Of a DNA stretch of 64,000 nucleotides, positions 8,690-16,999 are shown in pieces. Source of the stretch: Bacteroidota bacterium (lineage in GTDB: Bacteria > Bacteroidota > Bacteroidia > B-17B0 > Aurantibacillaceae); NCBI GenBank assembly GCA_023251755.1, contig JAHEYF010000008.1, positions 1 through 64,000 on the forward strand, given 5' to 3'. Position numbers and translations under genes: made by a program. The notes under the pieces were generated by a model. It did not search any database. It was not told the DNA's origin and saw only the letters and a program-made list of their open reading frames with translations. Numbering within the stretch: position 1 is the first letter of the stretch; each line of letters opens with the position of its first letter.

Positions 8690-11032
8690 ATGACAGAGAA
8701 AAAAGTGGCCGGCTTCAATTTATCACGGGTTGAAAAAGCCTTTCAGGAAATATCGGGCGCAAAAAAAATGAGCACCCAAATCCCCTATATTTTAGTTGAC
8801 AATTTCCCCAAGCTGGGTTTGTATGCCGCCCTTCGTTTTTTGGAGTGGGTGAGCGAAAACCCCGAAGGGGTCGTGAGTCTTCCAACAGGTAAAACACCTG
8901 AATTTTTTATTAAATGGACGCAGTATTTATTGGAAAACTGGGACAATAAAAAAGGAGAAGAGATCTTAACTACGTATGGCCTGACAGGGGTAAAAAAACC
9001 ACAATTAAACAAGCTGCATTTTGTTCAGCTGGACGAGTTTTATCCAATCAGTTCAAGTCAGCACAACAGTTTTTACAATTACGTACAGAACTTCTACATC
9101 AAAGGTTTTGGTCTTGATGCCAGCAAAGCCCTGCTGATCAACTCAGATGAAATTCCTTTACCGTGCAATAAACATTTTAACGAAGTGTTTCCAGACTCCA
9201 AAGTAGACTTGTCCCTTCGTTACCGCGAATGCCGGACTCCGCTGGAACAACTGCAACAGCAGGCCATATTCGGGATTGACAACTGGTGCAGTAATTTTGA
9301 AGAACAAATAAGAGCAAAAGGAGGTATTGGTTTCTTTCTGGGTGGTATTGGCCCCGACGGGCATATTGCGTTTAACACAAGGGGTGCTGATTTTCATTCC
9401 ACCACCCGCCTTACAACTACCAATTTCGAAACACAGGCTGTTGCCGCAGGTGATTTAGGCGGCATCGAAATTTCTTCCAACCGGCTGGTGATTACAATAG
9501 GCCTCGCAACCATTGCACACAACCCAAATGTAACGGCTATTATTATTGCCGCAGGAGAAGCCAAAGCAGGCATCCTTCAACAAACCCTGGAAAGCCCGGC
9601 TTCTAACATCTACCCGGCTTCTGTATTGGCGAAACTTCCGAATGCAAGGTTTTACCTTACCGAAGGTGCAGCCATCAGGCTCAGCGACCGTATAGACGCC
9701 TGGTATGAAAACAACGAATGGACACATGAAAAAACAGAAAAATCAATCATTGAGCTTTGTAAAAAACTTAATAAATATGGTCATCGCCTGAGCCTTGACG
9801 ACCTGAACAAAGACCGTTACGCAAGATTGATCCCTGCTAAAACAGAAGACACCGTTCCTTCTGTGGTGCGAAGTATAACTGAAAAAATAAGCAAAGGGAT
9901 GGAACCCGAAAAGGGACAGGTGTTTTTACACACCGGCCCCCACCACGATGATATTATGCTGGGGATACTTCCACATATAGCCAATCATTTTCATGAACCT
10001 GGCAATGAGTTTCATTTTGCAGTCTTAACATCCGGTTTTACAGCTGTAACAAACAGCTTTGTTATAAAGGTGCTGGATGAAACAAAACAATTGCTGGAGC
10101 AGGGCAAAATACAAATGGTATTGTACCCCGATTTTTTTGAATCAGGTTATAAATACAAGTGGGACAAAGATGTCTACCATTTCCTTACACAGGTTGCGGG
10201 GGGCTATGAAGAAGAAAAAAGAAGGGGGCTTTGCCACCGCATAGTAAGGGCTATTACGGATATTTACAAAGTAAAAAGCCGCGATCAGCTCAACAATGTA
10301 ATGAACGAAATACTTACCATACTCCGCTACAGTTATGATGGAGAAAAGAACCCACCCAATATACAGCAACTTAAAGGAATGATCAGGGAGTTTGAAGAAG
10401 AGCTGGTGTGGGCGCATTACGGTGTGCAGGTAAAAAATGTAATTCACAACCGGCTTGGTTTTTACAAGGGTGATATTTTTACCGAGCAACCTGATAAAAC
10501 AAGAGATGTTGTACCCGTATTGGAAATGATGAGACGGGTAAATCCAACTGTACTCAGCCTTACCTTTGACCCGGAAGGCAGCGGGCCAGACACCCATTAC
10601 AAAGTATTGCAAACCACAGCCGATGCCCTCCGTGAATGGAAAAAAGAAAAAGACCTTTCCCAGCTTCGTATATGGGGCTACCGCAATGTGTGGTACAAAT
10701 TCACCCCTTCTGATGCCAATGTTATTGTCCCTGTTTCGCTCAACGCAATGGCTGCAATGGATGAACTGTTTACCAATTGTTACCTGAGCCAGGTAGAAGC
10801 TTCATTCCCCAGCTATGAATTAAATGGGAAATTCAGCAAGGTGGCTCAAAAAATATGGGTCGATCAGTTAAAAGACATCCAGTTTTTATTGGGCAAAGAT
10901 TATTTTTACCAGAACCCCGATCCGCGCATCCGTGCCAGCCACGGACTTATTTTTTACAAAGAAATGAGTGTGGACGAATTTTTAGGCCATGCACGGGAAT
11001 TGCGAAAATCAATGGAAGGAATGGCCGGTTAA
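8690..11032 (+). CDS. Glucosamine-6-phosphate deaminase-like / PIG-L deacetylase-like fusion
   Basis: 780 residues. The N-terminal half is NagB-like: TGKTPEFFIKW, LDEFYPI (Asp of the sugar site), GGIGPDGHIAFN (the DGH catalytic triplet) and STTRL. The C-terminal half resembles the zinc-dependent PIG-L/LmbE deacetylases: HTGPHHDDIMLG replaces the usual HPDDExLG, with a later DPEGSGPDTHYK His. NagB converts glucosamine-6-P to fructose-6-P and ammonia; PIG-L enzymes remove acetyl groups from GlcNAc-type substrates, so the fusion could act in sequence on amino sugars. In classical NagB the residue after DGHIAFN is Glu; here it is Thr, so true deaminase activity is uncertain. Start taken at ATG 8690 (8669 also possible); TTG 8615 is rejected because it lies in the susCD terminator. 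Confidence 0.8.
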   Translation: MTEKKVAGFNLSRVEKAFQEISGAKKMSTQIPYILVDNFPKLGLYAALRFLEWVSENPEGVVSLPTGKTPEFFIKWTQYLLENWDNKKGEEILTTYGLTGVKKPQLNKLHFVQLDEFYPISSSQHNSFYNYVQNFYIKGFGLDASKALLINSDEIPLPCNKHFNEVFPDSKVDLSLRYRECRTPLEQLQQQAIFGIDNWCSNFEEQIRAKGGIGFFLGGIGPDGHIAFNTRGADFHSTTRLTTTNFETQAVAAGDLGGIEISSNRLVITIGLATIAHNPNVTAIIIAAGEAKAGILQQTLESPASNIYPASVLAKLPNARFYLTEGAAIRLSDRIDAWYENNEWTHEKTEKSIIELCKKLNKYGHRLSLDDLNKDRYARLIPAKTEDTVPSVVRSITEKISKGMEPEKGQVFLHTGPHHDDIMLGILPHIANHFHEPGNEFHFAVLTSGFTAVTNSFVIKVLDETKQLLEQGKIQMVLYPDFFESGYKYKWDKDVYHFLTQVAGGYEEEKRRGLCHRIVRAITDIYKVKSRDQLNNVMNEILTILRYSYDGEKNPPNIQQLKGMIREFEEELVWAHYGVQVKNVIHNRLGFYKGDIFTEQPDKTRDVVPVLEMMRRVNPTVLSLTFDPEGSGPDTHYKVLQTTADALREWKKEKDLSQLRIWGYRNVWYKFTPSDANVIVPVSLNAMAAMDELFTNCYLSQVEASFPSYELNGKFSKVAQKIWVDQLKDIQFLLGKDYFYQNPDPRIRASHGLIFYKEMSVDEFLGHARELRKSMEGMAG

Positions 11033-11209
11033 ATAATACCGGGGGAGTACATTTGGTGTTTATTACTGCTAATTAAATTATTGGTATAGGATTTTACAGG
11101 GTCATCTACTTATTGAGCTGGTCGGAAGAAGCCCGGCATCAAAGAGTTCCCGGACTTCGAAACGGCTGCTGATAAATTTAACACAACAATCTTAAGGCCT
11201 GTATAAAGT
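11033..11209. other. Gene-free spacer between convergent genes
   Basis: 177 bp between the fusion gene and the response regulator. I see no clear hairpin, repeat or reading frame. Confidence 0.5.
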
Positions 11210-11911
11210 TTATTTTTCAGGAACATTAAAAATAAAGCCCACTCCAAAAATATTTTCAATACTTAAATCCGGGTCTTCCTTCAGGTATTTACGGATTTTA
11301 GTGATAAACACATCGAGGCTTCTGCCCAAAAAATAATCGTTCTCCCCCCACAGGTTTTTCAACAGGTCTTCCCTTTTTATTATATGATTCCGGTGCCTGG
11401 ATAAATAGTTTAGAATATCACATTCCCTTTCTGTAATTCGTTTTGTTTTACCACCTATGGTTAAGGATTGATTTGTGAAATTGAATGTATAGCTCCCGAT
11501 AGAATGAATTTCAGTCTTCCCTTCATTTTTATGCGCAGGTATTCTCCGTATAACCGCTTTGATTTTCCAAAGCAATTCCTCTTCATCAAATGGTTTTGTG
11601 ATGTAATCATCTGCTCCCAAACCATAGCCTTTCAATTTATCTTCTTTCAAAGACCGCGCTGTGATAAAAATGACCGGTATTTTTTTATCCTTTAACCTGA
11701 TCTCTTTTGCGAGGGTGAAGCCATCCATTTTCGGCATCATTACATCCAATAAACAAAGGTCAAACTGATTGCCCAGAAAGGCTTTCAGGGCCAGTTCACC
11801 GTCTTTGCAAAGTTTTACCTCAAAACCTTCCGTCTCTAAGTAATCCACCAACAGGACCCCTAAATTAAGATCGTCCTCCGCCAATAATATTTTGATGCTT
11901 TCTTTAAACAT
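11210..11911 (-). CDS. OmpR/PhoB-family response regulator
   Basis: 233 residues from ATG 11911 (MFKESIKILLAEDD). Receiver domain with acidic pair D13-D14, phospho-acceptor D56 in LLDVMMPKMDG, and the Lys of YITKPFDEEEL. It is followed by a winged-helix DNA-binding domain (ITERECDILNYL, SLDVFITKIRKYLKEDP, then IENIFGVGFIFNVPEK). It is the partner of the histidine kinase whose 3' end it overlaps by 8 bp. A 14-residue longer form from 11953 would run into the kinase gene and is less likely. Its probable DNA site is the direct repeat at 13232-13251. Confidence 0.9.
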   Translation of the reverse strand: MFKESIKILLAEDDLNLGVLLVDYLETEGFEVKLCKDGELALKAFLGNQFDLCLLDVMMPKMDGFTLAKEIRLKDKKIPVIFITARSLKEDKLKGYGLGADDYITKPFDEEELLWKIKAVIRRIPAHKNEGKTEIHSIGSYTFNFTNQSLTIGGKTKRITERECDILNYLSRHRNHIIKREDLLKNLWGENDYFLGRSLDVFITKIRKYLKEDPDLSIENIFGVGFIFNVPEK

Positions 11912-13187
11912 AGGCCAATGTAATGGTAAATGTTGTTCCCTTTCCTTTTTCACTCTTCAGTTCAATTGTTCCATTGTGCAATTCAACAATTTTTTTGATA
12001 TAGGCTAGACCCAGGCCAAAGCCTTTCACATCATGCACATCCCCGGTAGGTACCCTGAAAAATTTATCAAACACTTTCCGCTGGTATTCCTCTTCTATAC
12101 CGATACCCTTATCAGCAATTACAAGCACTAAATTTTGACCGCTATTGTAGGTTTGAACAGACAACTCAGGTTTGTCCTTCGCATATTTAATAGCATTGTC
12201 TATCAGGTTGCACAAGGCGTTTGTAAGATGTGTTTTGCCGCCCATTATTACAAACCGCTCTGCCTGCAGGTTCAGTTTCAAATACCCCTGTTTGTTCTCG
12301 ATTTGTATGCTGATGCTTTTTAAGGCACTATTCATCAGCTGGTGAAAGTCCAGTTCCGTTTTTTGAATTGGAATTTCGCCTCTCTCAAGCGCGGTCATAC
12401 TCAACACCTGCTCCACCTGTAGCCTTAATTTCTCATTTTCTTCAAGTATTATTCCGGTATAATGTTTTATTTTATCTTCCTGCTTAAGTATTGAATCTTT
12501 TACAATCATCCTGCCTGCTAAAGCAATGTTGGTTAAAGGTGTTTTAAATTCATGAGTCATATTGTTTAAAAAGTCTGTTGTATGTTCCGATATTTTTTTT
12601 TCTTTTACGAGTGCTGAAATCGTTCGCCAGAACATAACAAGCACAACAAGTATAAGAATAACAGACGTAATAAAAAGCATTCCCATCTCCTGCCTGATAA
12701 ATTCCTCTTTCTTAGGGAAGACAAGTTTTAGCTGGAATCCGTTTTTAATAGCCACCTCATCGAAGCTTTTTTTATAGCAGCCGGCCTGGTCCGGATAATC
12801 GTTCTTTGTAAAACCAGTCTGGCTCTTCCCCTTGGTTATCGGTAAGCTATCAGAGCTACTACGCAGCTTTTCGCCGGCGAATGGAATTGGTCTAATGACC
12901 TCAAAGGAATAATCGATATGAAAATTATAAAAGTTCATATAGCGCTTAAACAATGAATCAATTTTATGGATCTCATTTTTCCCCACGCAAACTTCCATAT
13001 CCCTGCAGGTCTGTTTATCAGCAGCAAGGGCTTCCGTTGTTCTTGCAAGAATTATATTTGCCTTTTCATTAAACAATTCTTCTTTTATTTTTGCTGTTTG
13101 CAAAATCCAGTTCACCTGGATAATAAGCACCATTACCAATGCTGCCGAAGAAATGGCAATAAACAGATAGCTGCGGTTTAGTTTCAT
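11904..13187 (-). CDS. Sensor histidine kinase
   Basis: 427 residues. TM helix 1 at 7-27, a periplasmic sensor of ~140 residues, TM helix 2 at about 171-188, then HisKA with H212 in NNMTHEFKTPLTN and a HATPase domain (N box CNLIDNAIKYAKD, G boxes IADKGIGIEEE and GFGLGLAYI). The sensor contains three cysteines (C61, C67, C137), unusual for a periplasmic loop and compatible with disulfide or metal sensing. It is the first gene of a two-gene operon with the response regulator, transcribed away from the lipoprotein/cytochrome/TonB-like genes. Confidence 0.92.
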   Translation of the reverse strand: MKLNRSYLFIAISSAALVMVLIIQVNWILQTAKIKEELFNEKANIILARTTEALAADKQTCRDMEVCVGKNEIHKIDSLFKRYMNFYNFHIDYSFEVIRPIPFAGEKLRSSSDSLPITKGKSQTGFTKNDYPDQAGCYKKSFDEVAIKNGFQLKLVFPKKEEFIRQEMGMLFITSVILILVVLVMFWRTISALVKEKKISEHTTDFLNNMTHEFKTPLTNIALAGRMIVKDSILKQEDKIKHYTGIILEENEKLRLQVEQVLSMTALERGEIPIQKTELDFHQLMNSALKSISIQIENKQGYLKLNLQAERFVIMGGKTHLTNALCNLIDNAIKYAKDKPELSVQTYNSGQNLVLVIADKGIGIEEEYQRKVFDKFFRVPTGDVHDVKGFGLGLAYIKKIVELHNGTIELKSEKGKGTTFTITLAYV

Positions 13188-13231
13188 TTGAATACCCCAA
13201 AAATAGCCATTTTATATGGTAGATAAGCCCT

Positions 13232-13251
13232 GTTAACAAGTCGTTAACAAG
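13232..13251. promoter_or_regulatory. Tandem direct repeat, probable response-regulator operator
   Basis: GTTAACAAG occurs at 13232-13240 and again at 13243-13251, an 11-bp period of one helical turn. Written as GTTAAC-N5-GTTAAC it has the same design as sites of OmpR-family dimers such as the CpxR box. It sits in the divergent space between the kinase gene and the gene at 13327, about 40 bp upstream of the latter's -7 box. GGTAACAAT at 13265-13273 may be a third half-site. Confidence 0.55.
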
Positions 13252-13292
13252 CCAATAACTACCCGGTAACAATATTCTGTTTAAATCAGCGC

Positions 13293-13300
13293 TACCTTTG
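13293..13300 (+). promoter_or_regulatory. -7 promoter element of the 13327 operon
   Basis: TACCTTTG fits TAnnTTTG and lies 27 bp upstream of the ATG at 13327. There is no good TTTG at the -33 distance, which is what one expects of an activator-dependent promoter with the operator at 13232-13251 upstream. Confidence 0.5.
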
Positions 13301-13326
13301 TCCTGTAAATAAAAAATTCAATACCA

Positions 13327-13908
13327 ATGAAGGCATCTAAACTATTCTCATTTCTGATTGTTGTTTTGTGTTTTACTCAGGCTTGTATTGACAAACAGGC
13401 AGTGGAAACGGGAGAACCGGTTGCCGTTATAAACTCCGGTAAAACTACAAAGCCTCTTGACTATAATAACACAAAGGGCTACTGGGAAAACGGTGAAATT
13501 ATAACCGAATTCAATTGCCCCGACAGCAGGTTTTTTCCCCCAATCGATATAAAATTATGGGACCAAACACATGCGGTGAATGGCCGGCTTCCAACATACG
13601 AGGAAACAAAAAACGGGGTGGCCATTTGCCATTATGGCGAAAAGGACAACCCCAACGTAAAACCTTATAACATGATTTTACCAAAATTAGCTTTGCACCA
13701 CAGCCCTTTTACGGGGAAAGATCAGCTGGTGGTTGTTATTCAAATTGTACAGACTGCAAAAGATACAATAGTTGGGTACCGGTATTTAACAGGGGGTTGT
13801 GGAGGTTCTTTGTTTCGTGATTTTTATTTCTTAAGTGCCGGAGAATTTAAAAAAGCAACCGAATGGTGGGCTTTACACGGTAGCTTAGTTTATAAAGATC
13901 CTTGTTGA
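13327..13908 (+). CDS. Hypothetical lipoprotein, first gene of a TCS-adjacent operon
   Basis: 193 residues with lipoprotein signal peptide CFTQAC (Cys20). The mature part contains EFNCPDSRFFPP, AICHYGEKDNPN, ALHHSPFTGKDQLVVVIQIV and GGCGGSLFRDFYF, with four further Cys and several His, but I recognise no family. It begins an apparent operon with the c-type cytochrome and TonB-like genes (gaps 43 and 60 bp) and faces the histidine-kinase operon across a shared regulatory region, so it is a likely target of that system. Confidence 0.75.
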   Translation: MKASKLFSFLIVVLCFTQACIDKQAVETGEPVAVINSGKTTKPLDYNNTKGYWENGEIITEFNCPDSRFFPPIDIKLWDQTHAVNGRLPTYEETKNGVAICHYGEKDNPNVKPYNMILPKLALHHSPFTGKDQLVVVIQIVQTAKDTIVGYRYLTGGCGGSLFRDFYFLSAGEFKKATEWWALHGSLVYKDPC

Positions 13909-13951
13909 TCAGCAGGGAAGGAAATCACAAATTTAATTTTAACAGGTACTT

Positions 13952-14377
13952 ATGAAAAAACTGAAATTAACTATAACAGCCATCAGCACTATATTTATTG
14001 CTGCATGCAGTTCTACCAGAAAAAGTTCGGCTACAAGCACTTCTTCTGCTCCGCATACAATCACTACACCTGCATCAGCAAGTCCTCTAATACTTGCAAG
14101 GCCTGCTGACGGGCTTCAGGCTCCCGGAAACGAAGAACTAAGTGCTATTCAGGTACAATACAAAGATGTTACATTGGACAAGTTAAATGAAGGTCACCTG
14201 ATTTATACGCAGGGCGCCTGTGTAAAGTGCCATGGTGCTGAAAACATTTACAAATACGGGGAAGTACGGTGGAAAGAAATTATTGAGGACATGGCTCAGA
14301 AAGCTATGCTGTCGGATGCGGAAAAAGATGCCGTTTATAAATATGTTCTGGCCATAAAAGCTACACAAGCAAAATAA
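13952..14377 (+). CDS. c-type cytochrome lipoprotein
   Basis: 141 residues. Lipobox IAAC (Cys19), then a Ser/Thr/Ala/Pro-rich linker to about residue 60 and a small cytochrome c domain with one haem motif C90-V-K-C-H94 in the context YTQGACVKCHGAENIY. Met residues in the DMAQKAMLSDAEKDAV segment are candidates for the distal haem ligand. It probably carries electrons in the periplasm while tethered to a membrane. The neighbouring unknown lipoprotein and TonB-C protein do not reveal its partner. Confidence 0.85.
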   Translation: MKKLKLTITAISTIFIAACSSTRKSSATSTSSAPHTITTPASASPLILARPADGLQAPGNEELSAIQVQYKDVTLDKLNEGHLIYTQGACVKCHGAENIYKYGEVRWKEIIEDMAQKAMLSDAEKDAVYKYVLAIKATQAK

Positions 14378-14437
14378 ATAATTACATCTCAAAAACACCC
14401 GCCTTTGTTAAACTACGGCGGAATAACATAAAACAAA

Positions 14438-15271
14438 ATGAAACACAGCCTGATTACCCTGCTATTATTCCAACTGTTGAGTACTGGTTTTTCTCAAAAT
14501 TCCGGGCATGAATACACCGGAAGGTCCACTCCCGCAGTTAAAAAGGAAAAACTAAAGGAAGTTAACTTCCTTGGTGATATTACACCTGAAGTCTGGCGCA
14601 ACCTTGCATTGCCCGACAAAGAACGTATTGAGCTGGATTTGCGGAGAGGAACAAATTACCCGCAAAATTATATTTACCCGCAGGAAAATTACAATTACAT
14701 CATTGATTACCTTGCTGTAGAAATTTCAGCTGCCGCCAGAGGCAAAGTCCAGACAGCTCAAAGCACAAGTGATAAACTGAGCACAGAACAAAAAAACATT
14801 TTAACCAGCGCTGACCTGGGTACTGATATCAGTATAAAAATTAAGTTCAGGTACAAAAAGCAGGCCTGCGATAAGTCAGGTAGTGAGAACAAAATTGTAG
14901 AAGGTAAATTAACAGTTACGGTGGTTCCTGCGTCTGAAGCTGAATACCCGGGCGGATTTAAACAGTTAACAGCTTATTTAACAGAAAACATTATAAACAA
15001 GGTTTCTAAAACACGTTCGCTAACAATGGGACTTAAGGAAAAAGTCCGGCTTTCGGAAAAAATTCAACTGGCAATTGTAAAATTTACGGTAAATGAAGAG
15101 GGGCAAGTAATTGATGCTAAAATAGCCAGGACAACGACTGATTCAAAACTGGATCAATTTGTACTTGAGGCAATTAATAAAATGCCCAAATGGAAGCCGG
15201 CGGAAAATCCGAAGGGTATAAAAGTTAAACAGGAATTCAGTATTCCGCTTGGTGGTGGTGGAGGTTGTTAA
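14438..15271 (+). CDS. Secreted protein with TonB C-terminal-like domain
   Basis: 277 residues. Signal peptide 1-19 (cleaved after FS), a middle region with LPDKERIELDLRRGTNYPQN, and from about residue 190 a TonB-C-like fold (QLAIVKFTVNEEGQVIDAKI, QFVLEAINKMPKWKPAENP, then IKVKQEFSIPL). Unlike a true TonB it has no uncleaved membrane anchor or Pro-rich spanner, so energy transduction is doubtful; the domain is often reused in Bacteroidota periplasmic proteins. It ends in five Gly and a Cys (GGGGGC), an unusual tail. Confidence 0.75.
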   Translation: MKHSLITLLLFQLLSTGFSQNSGHEYTGRSTPAVKKEKLKEVNFLGDITPEVWRNLALPDKERIELDLRRGTNYPQNYIYPQENYNYIIDYLAVEISAAARGKVQTAQSTSDKLSTEQKNILTSADLGTDISIKIKFRYKKQACDKSGSENKIVEGKLTVTVVPASEAEYPGGFKQLTAYLTENIINKVSKTRSLTMGLKEKVRLSEKIQLAIVKFTVNEEGQVIDAKIARTTTDSKLDQFVLEAINKMPKWKPAENPKGIKVKQEFSIPLGGGGGC

Positions 15272-15318
15272 ACTGTAAAGGTCATCCATTTTCAGACCCG
15301 CATTAGTATAAGCCAGGG

Positions 15319-15366
15319 TATTTCATTTTGGCTATAAGTTACCTTTTTTACCCACTTATAGCCAAA
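15319..15366. repeat. Left flank of ATPase cassette: 21-bp direct repeat with palindrome
   Basis: 15319-15339 repeats 16801-16821 exactly (21 bp, beginning TATTTCATTTTGGC). Its last 13 bases, TTTGGCTATAAGT (15327-15339), pair with ACTTATAGCCAAA at 15354-15366 across a 14-nt loop. The block lies just beyond the 3' end of the ATPase gene and 47 bp after the stop of the TonB-like gene. Confidence 0.8.
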
Positions 15367-15379
15367 CAAAGCTTTCTAC

Positions 15380-16798
15380 CTATTCAGACTCAAACAGCAC
15401 ATCCATTTTTAAATCATTGAGAATATTTCCTGAATAAAGAGTTTCTTTCAAACCAAAAGTAGTAATCATCGTAAGAAACAATGCTTTTTTTGTCCTGGTT
15501 TCCCTTCTAAAGGCTTCGGTTTTATTTCGTAATTCGGCATCGTATTTCTTGTCAATAGTAAAAGGGTTAACCGAAAATTTCATTTCGCATAAGTTAATAA
15601 CACCGTCCCTGCGATCAATAACCAAATCAATTTGCGCTCCGTTTGTTGACACAGTGCTTTTCCAGGAAGACGTCTCTATTCCTATGCCGCTTATCCCCAG
15701 TGCTTTTGTTATCTGGGGAGTATGAGCAAGACACACCTGCTCAAAGGCATATCCACTCCACGATCTGTGTGTTGGATTGTCAATCATCTTCAGCCAATAA
15801 TTTTTACCAAAGTTTTTTTGACTTCTCATGAACTTTAGGTGAAATAAAGAAAAGAAGTCTGACAACTGGTATAGGCTGTTTCTAAACTGCTTGCCAAAAG
15901 GTGTGTAGCGTCTTATAAATCCACTTTCCTCCAGCTCGTCTAATAGGCGGGTAAGGCCTCCTCCATTTGATATTTTACTTTCCCTGCTTATTTCTTCACG
16001 GGTAAGCCCCTTGCTCTTTTTGGCCAAAGCAGTTACTATGGCCTCATGACGTTCAGCTTTAGCAAAAAGTGATTTAAATAAATTATTGAACTCCTGTGAA
16101 AGTAAACCATTGGGTTCAAAACAAAGTTTGTTAATGTTTTGCAGCGCACTAAGACCTTTTTTCACCGCTTCCCAATAAAAAGGGATGCCTCCTAAAACCA
16201 TATAAAGTTGTGTAAGCTGGTAATGATCCAATATAATTTTCTTATGTCTTAGCAGGTCTTCACACTCTTTCAGGGTGAAAGGTTCTATTTTTATTTTTTG
16301 AGTTACACGATTATGCAAACCACCTCTATTGTTGATGAGTGTATTGATCATCCATGAGGCTGCTGAACCGCACACCACTAATAAAACATCTTTCCTGGCA
16401 GAAGCCCGGCTGTTCCAAAAGTGTTCAAGAGCAGTGACAAATCCGGAGTGGACTGTGTCAAACCAGGGAAGCTCATCAATAAAAATGACTTTCTTCTTTT
16501 GTTTTGATTTTTCTATGATCTTTGCGATTTGCTGAAAAGCTTCCATCCAGTTGGTCGCGCTCTTAAATCTGCCCTTTGGGTATTGTTCATGTAAAGCCAC
16601 ATTAAAATTAATCAACTGCTCCGCTAAAGAGGCTTGTGATAAGCCAGTAAGCCGGAAGGTGAACTTGCCATCAAAAACATTTCTTATCAGATAGGTTTTA
16701 CCGACTCTACGTCTTCCATAGAGTGCCACAAACTCGGATTGACTGGAAGCCAGTTTTTCACTGAGGATGGTTGTTTCATTTTCCCTGCCTATTACCAT
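15380..16798 (-). CDS. AAA/STAND-type ATPase with winged helix and PD-(D/E)XK-like C-terminus (DUF234-like)
   Basis: 472 residues of the archaeal-ATPase/DUF234 type. Walker A is GRRRVGKT (28-35), Walker B is VIFIDELPWFDT (about 104), and the sensor-like segment LLVVCGSAASWM follows. A winged-helix region covers about 255-310 (GLTREEISRESKISNGGGLT, LLDELEESGFIRRY). The C-terminal part has FEQVC, then D391 in QIDLVIDRRDG and E405-x-K407 in CEMKFS, a spacing typical of PD-(D/E)XK nucleases. No substrate is known for such proteins; they are scattered among archaea and Bacteroidota and are suspected mobile or selfish genes. The gene is bracketed by an exact 21-bp direct repeat and two related palindromes, one ending 8 bp before the start codon. 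Confidence 0.85.
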   Translation of the reverse strand: MVIGRENETTILSEKLASSQSEFVALYGRRRVGKTYLIRNVFDGKFTFRLTGLSQASLAEQLINFNVALHEQYPKGRFKSATNWMEAFQQIAKIIEKSKQKKKVIFIDELPWFDTVHSGFVTALEHFWNSRASARKDVLLVVCGSAASWMINTLINNRGGLHNRVTQKIKIEPFTLKECEDLLRHKKIILDHYQLTQLYMVLGGIPFYWEAVKKGLSALQNINKLCFEPNGLLSQEFNNLFKSLFAKAERHEAIVTALAKKSKGLTREEISRESKISNGGGLTRLLDELEESGFIRRYTPFGKQFRNSLYQLSDFFSLFHLKFMRSQKNFGKNYWLKMIDNPTHRSWSGYAFEQVCLAHTPQITKALGISGIGIETSSWKSTVSTNGAQIDLVIDRRDGVINLCEMKFSVNPFTIDKKYDAELRNKTEAFRRETRTKKALFLTMITTFGLKETLYSGNILNDLKMDVLFESE

Positions 16799-16800
16799 GA

Positions 16801-16851
16801 TATTTCATTTTGGCTATAAGTATACTAAAAAATATACTTATAGCCAAAATG
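16801..16851. repeat. Right flank of ATPase cassette: direct repeat plus 19-bp perfect palindrome
   Basis: CATTTTGGCTATAAGTATA (16806-16824) and its exact complement at 16833-16851 form a 19-bp stem with an 8-nt loop, immediately upstream of the ATPase start (16798). The first 21 bases (16801-16821) equal 15319-15339. It could be the gene's own operator, bound by its winged-helix domain, or the end of a mobile unit. Confidence 0.85.
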
Positions 16852-16950
16852 AGTTGCGAGGCTTTGTGAAATTAAATACGATCGAAAGTCAGGGGCTTTG
16901 TTAAAGATCGGGTTAAACTAACTATTTTTTGTTTTGCAAATCTTTATAGA

Positions 16951-16995
16951 ACCAAAACCCCCTGATAAATACCGCTTTATCAGGGGGTTTTTGGT
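16951..16995 (-). terminator. Strong terminator downstream of tRNA-Leu
   Basis: ACCAAAACCCCCTGATAAA (16951-16969) pairs with TTTATCAGGGGGTTTTTGGT (16976-16995) around a 6-nt loop; one extra T lies in the second arm. The G/C core and flanking T/A runs make it effective on either strand. It begins 4 bp beyond the 3' end of the tRNA gene, which is read on the minus strand. Confidence 0.8.
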
Positions 16996-16999
16996 TAAG

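Noticed and set aside
15380-16798. ATPase considered as a toxin-antitoxin or defence-system component
   Set aside because: No partner gene of antitoxin size or known defence gene is adjacent; a single-gene mobile or autoregulated unit fits better.
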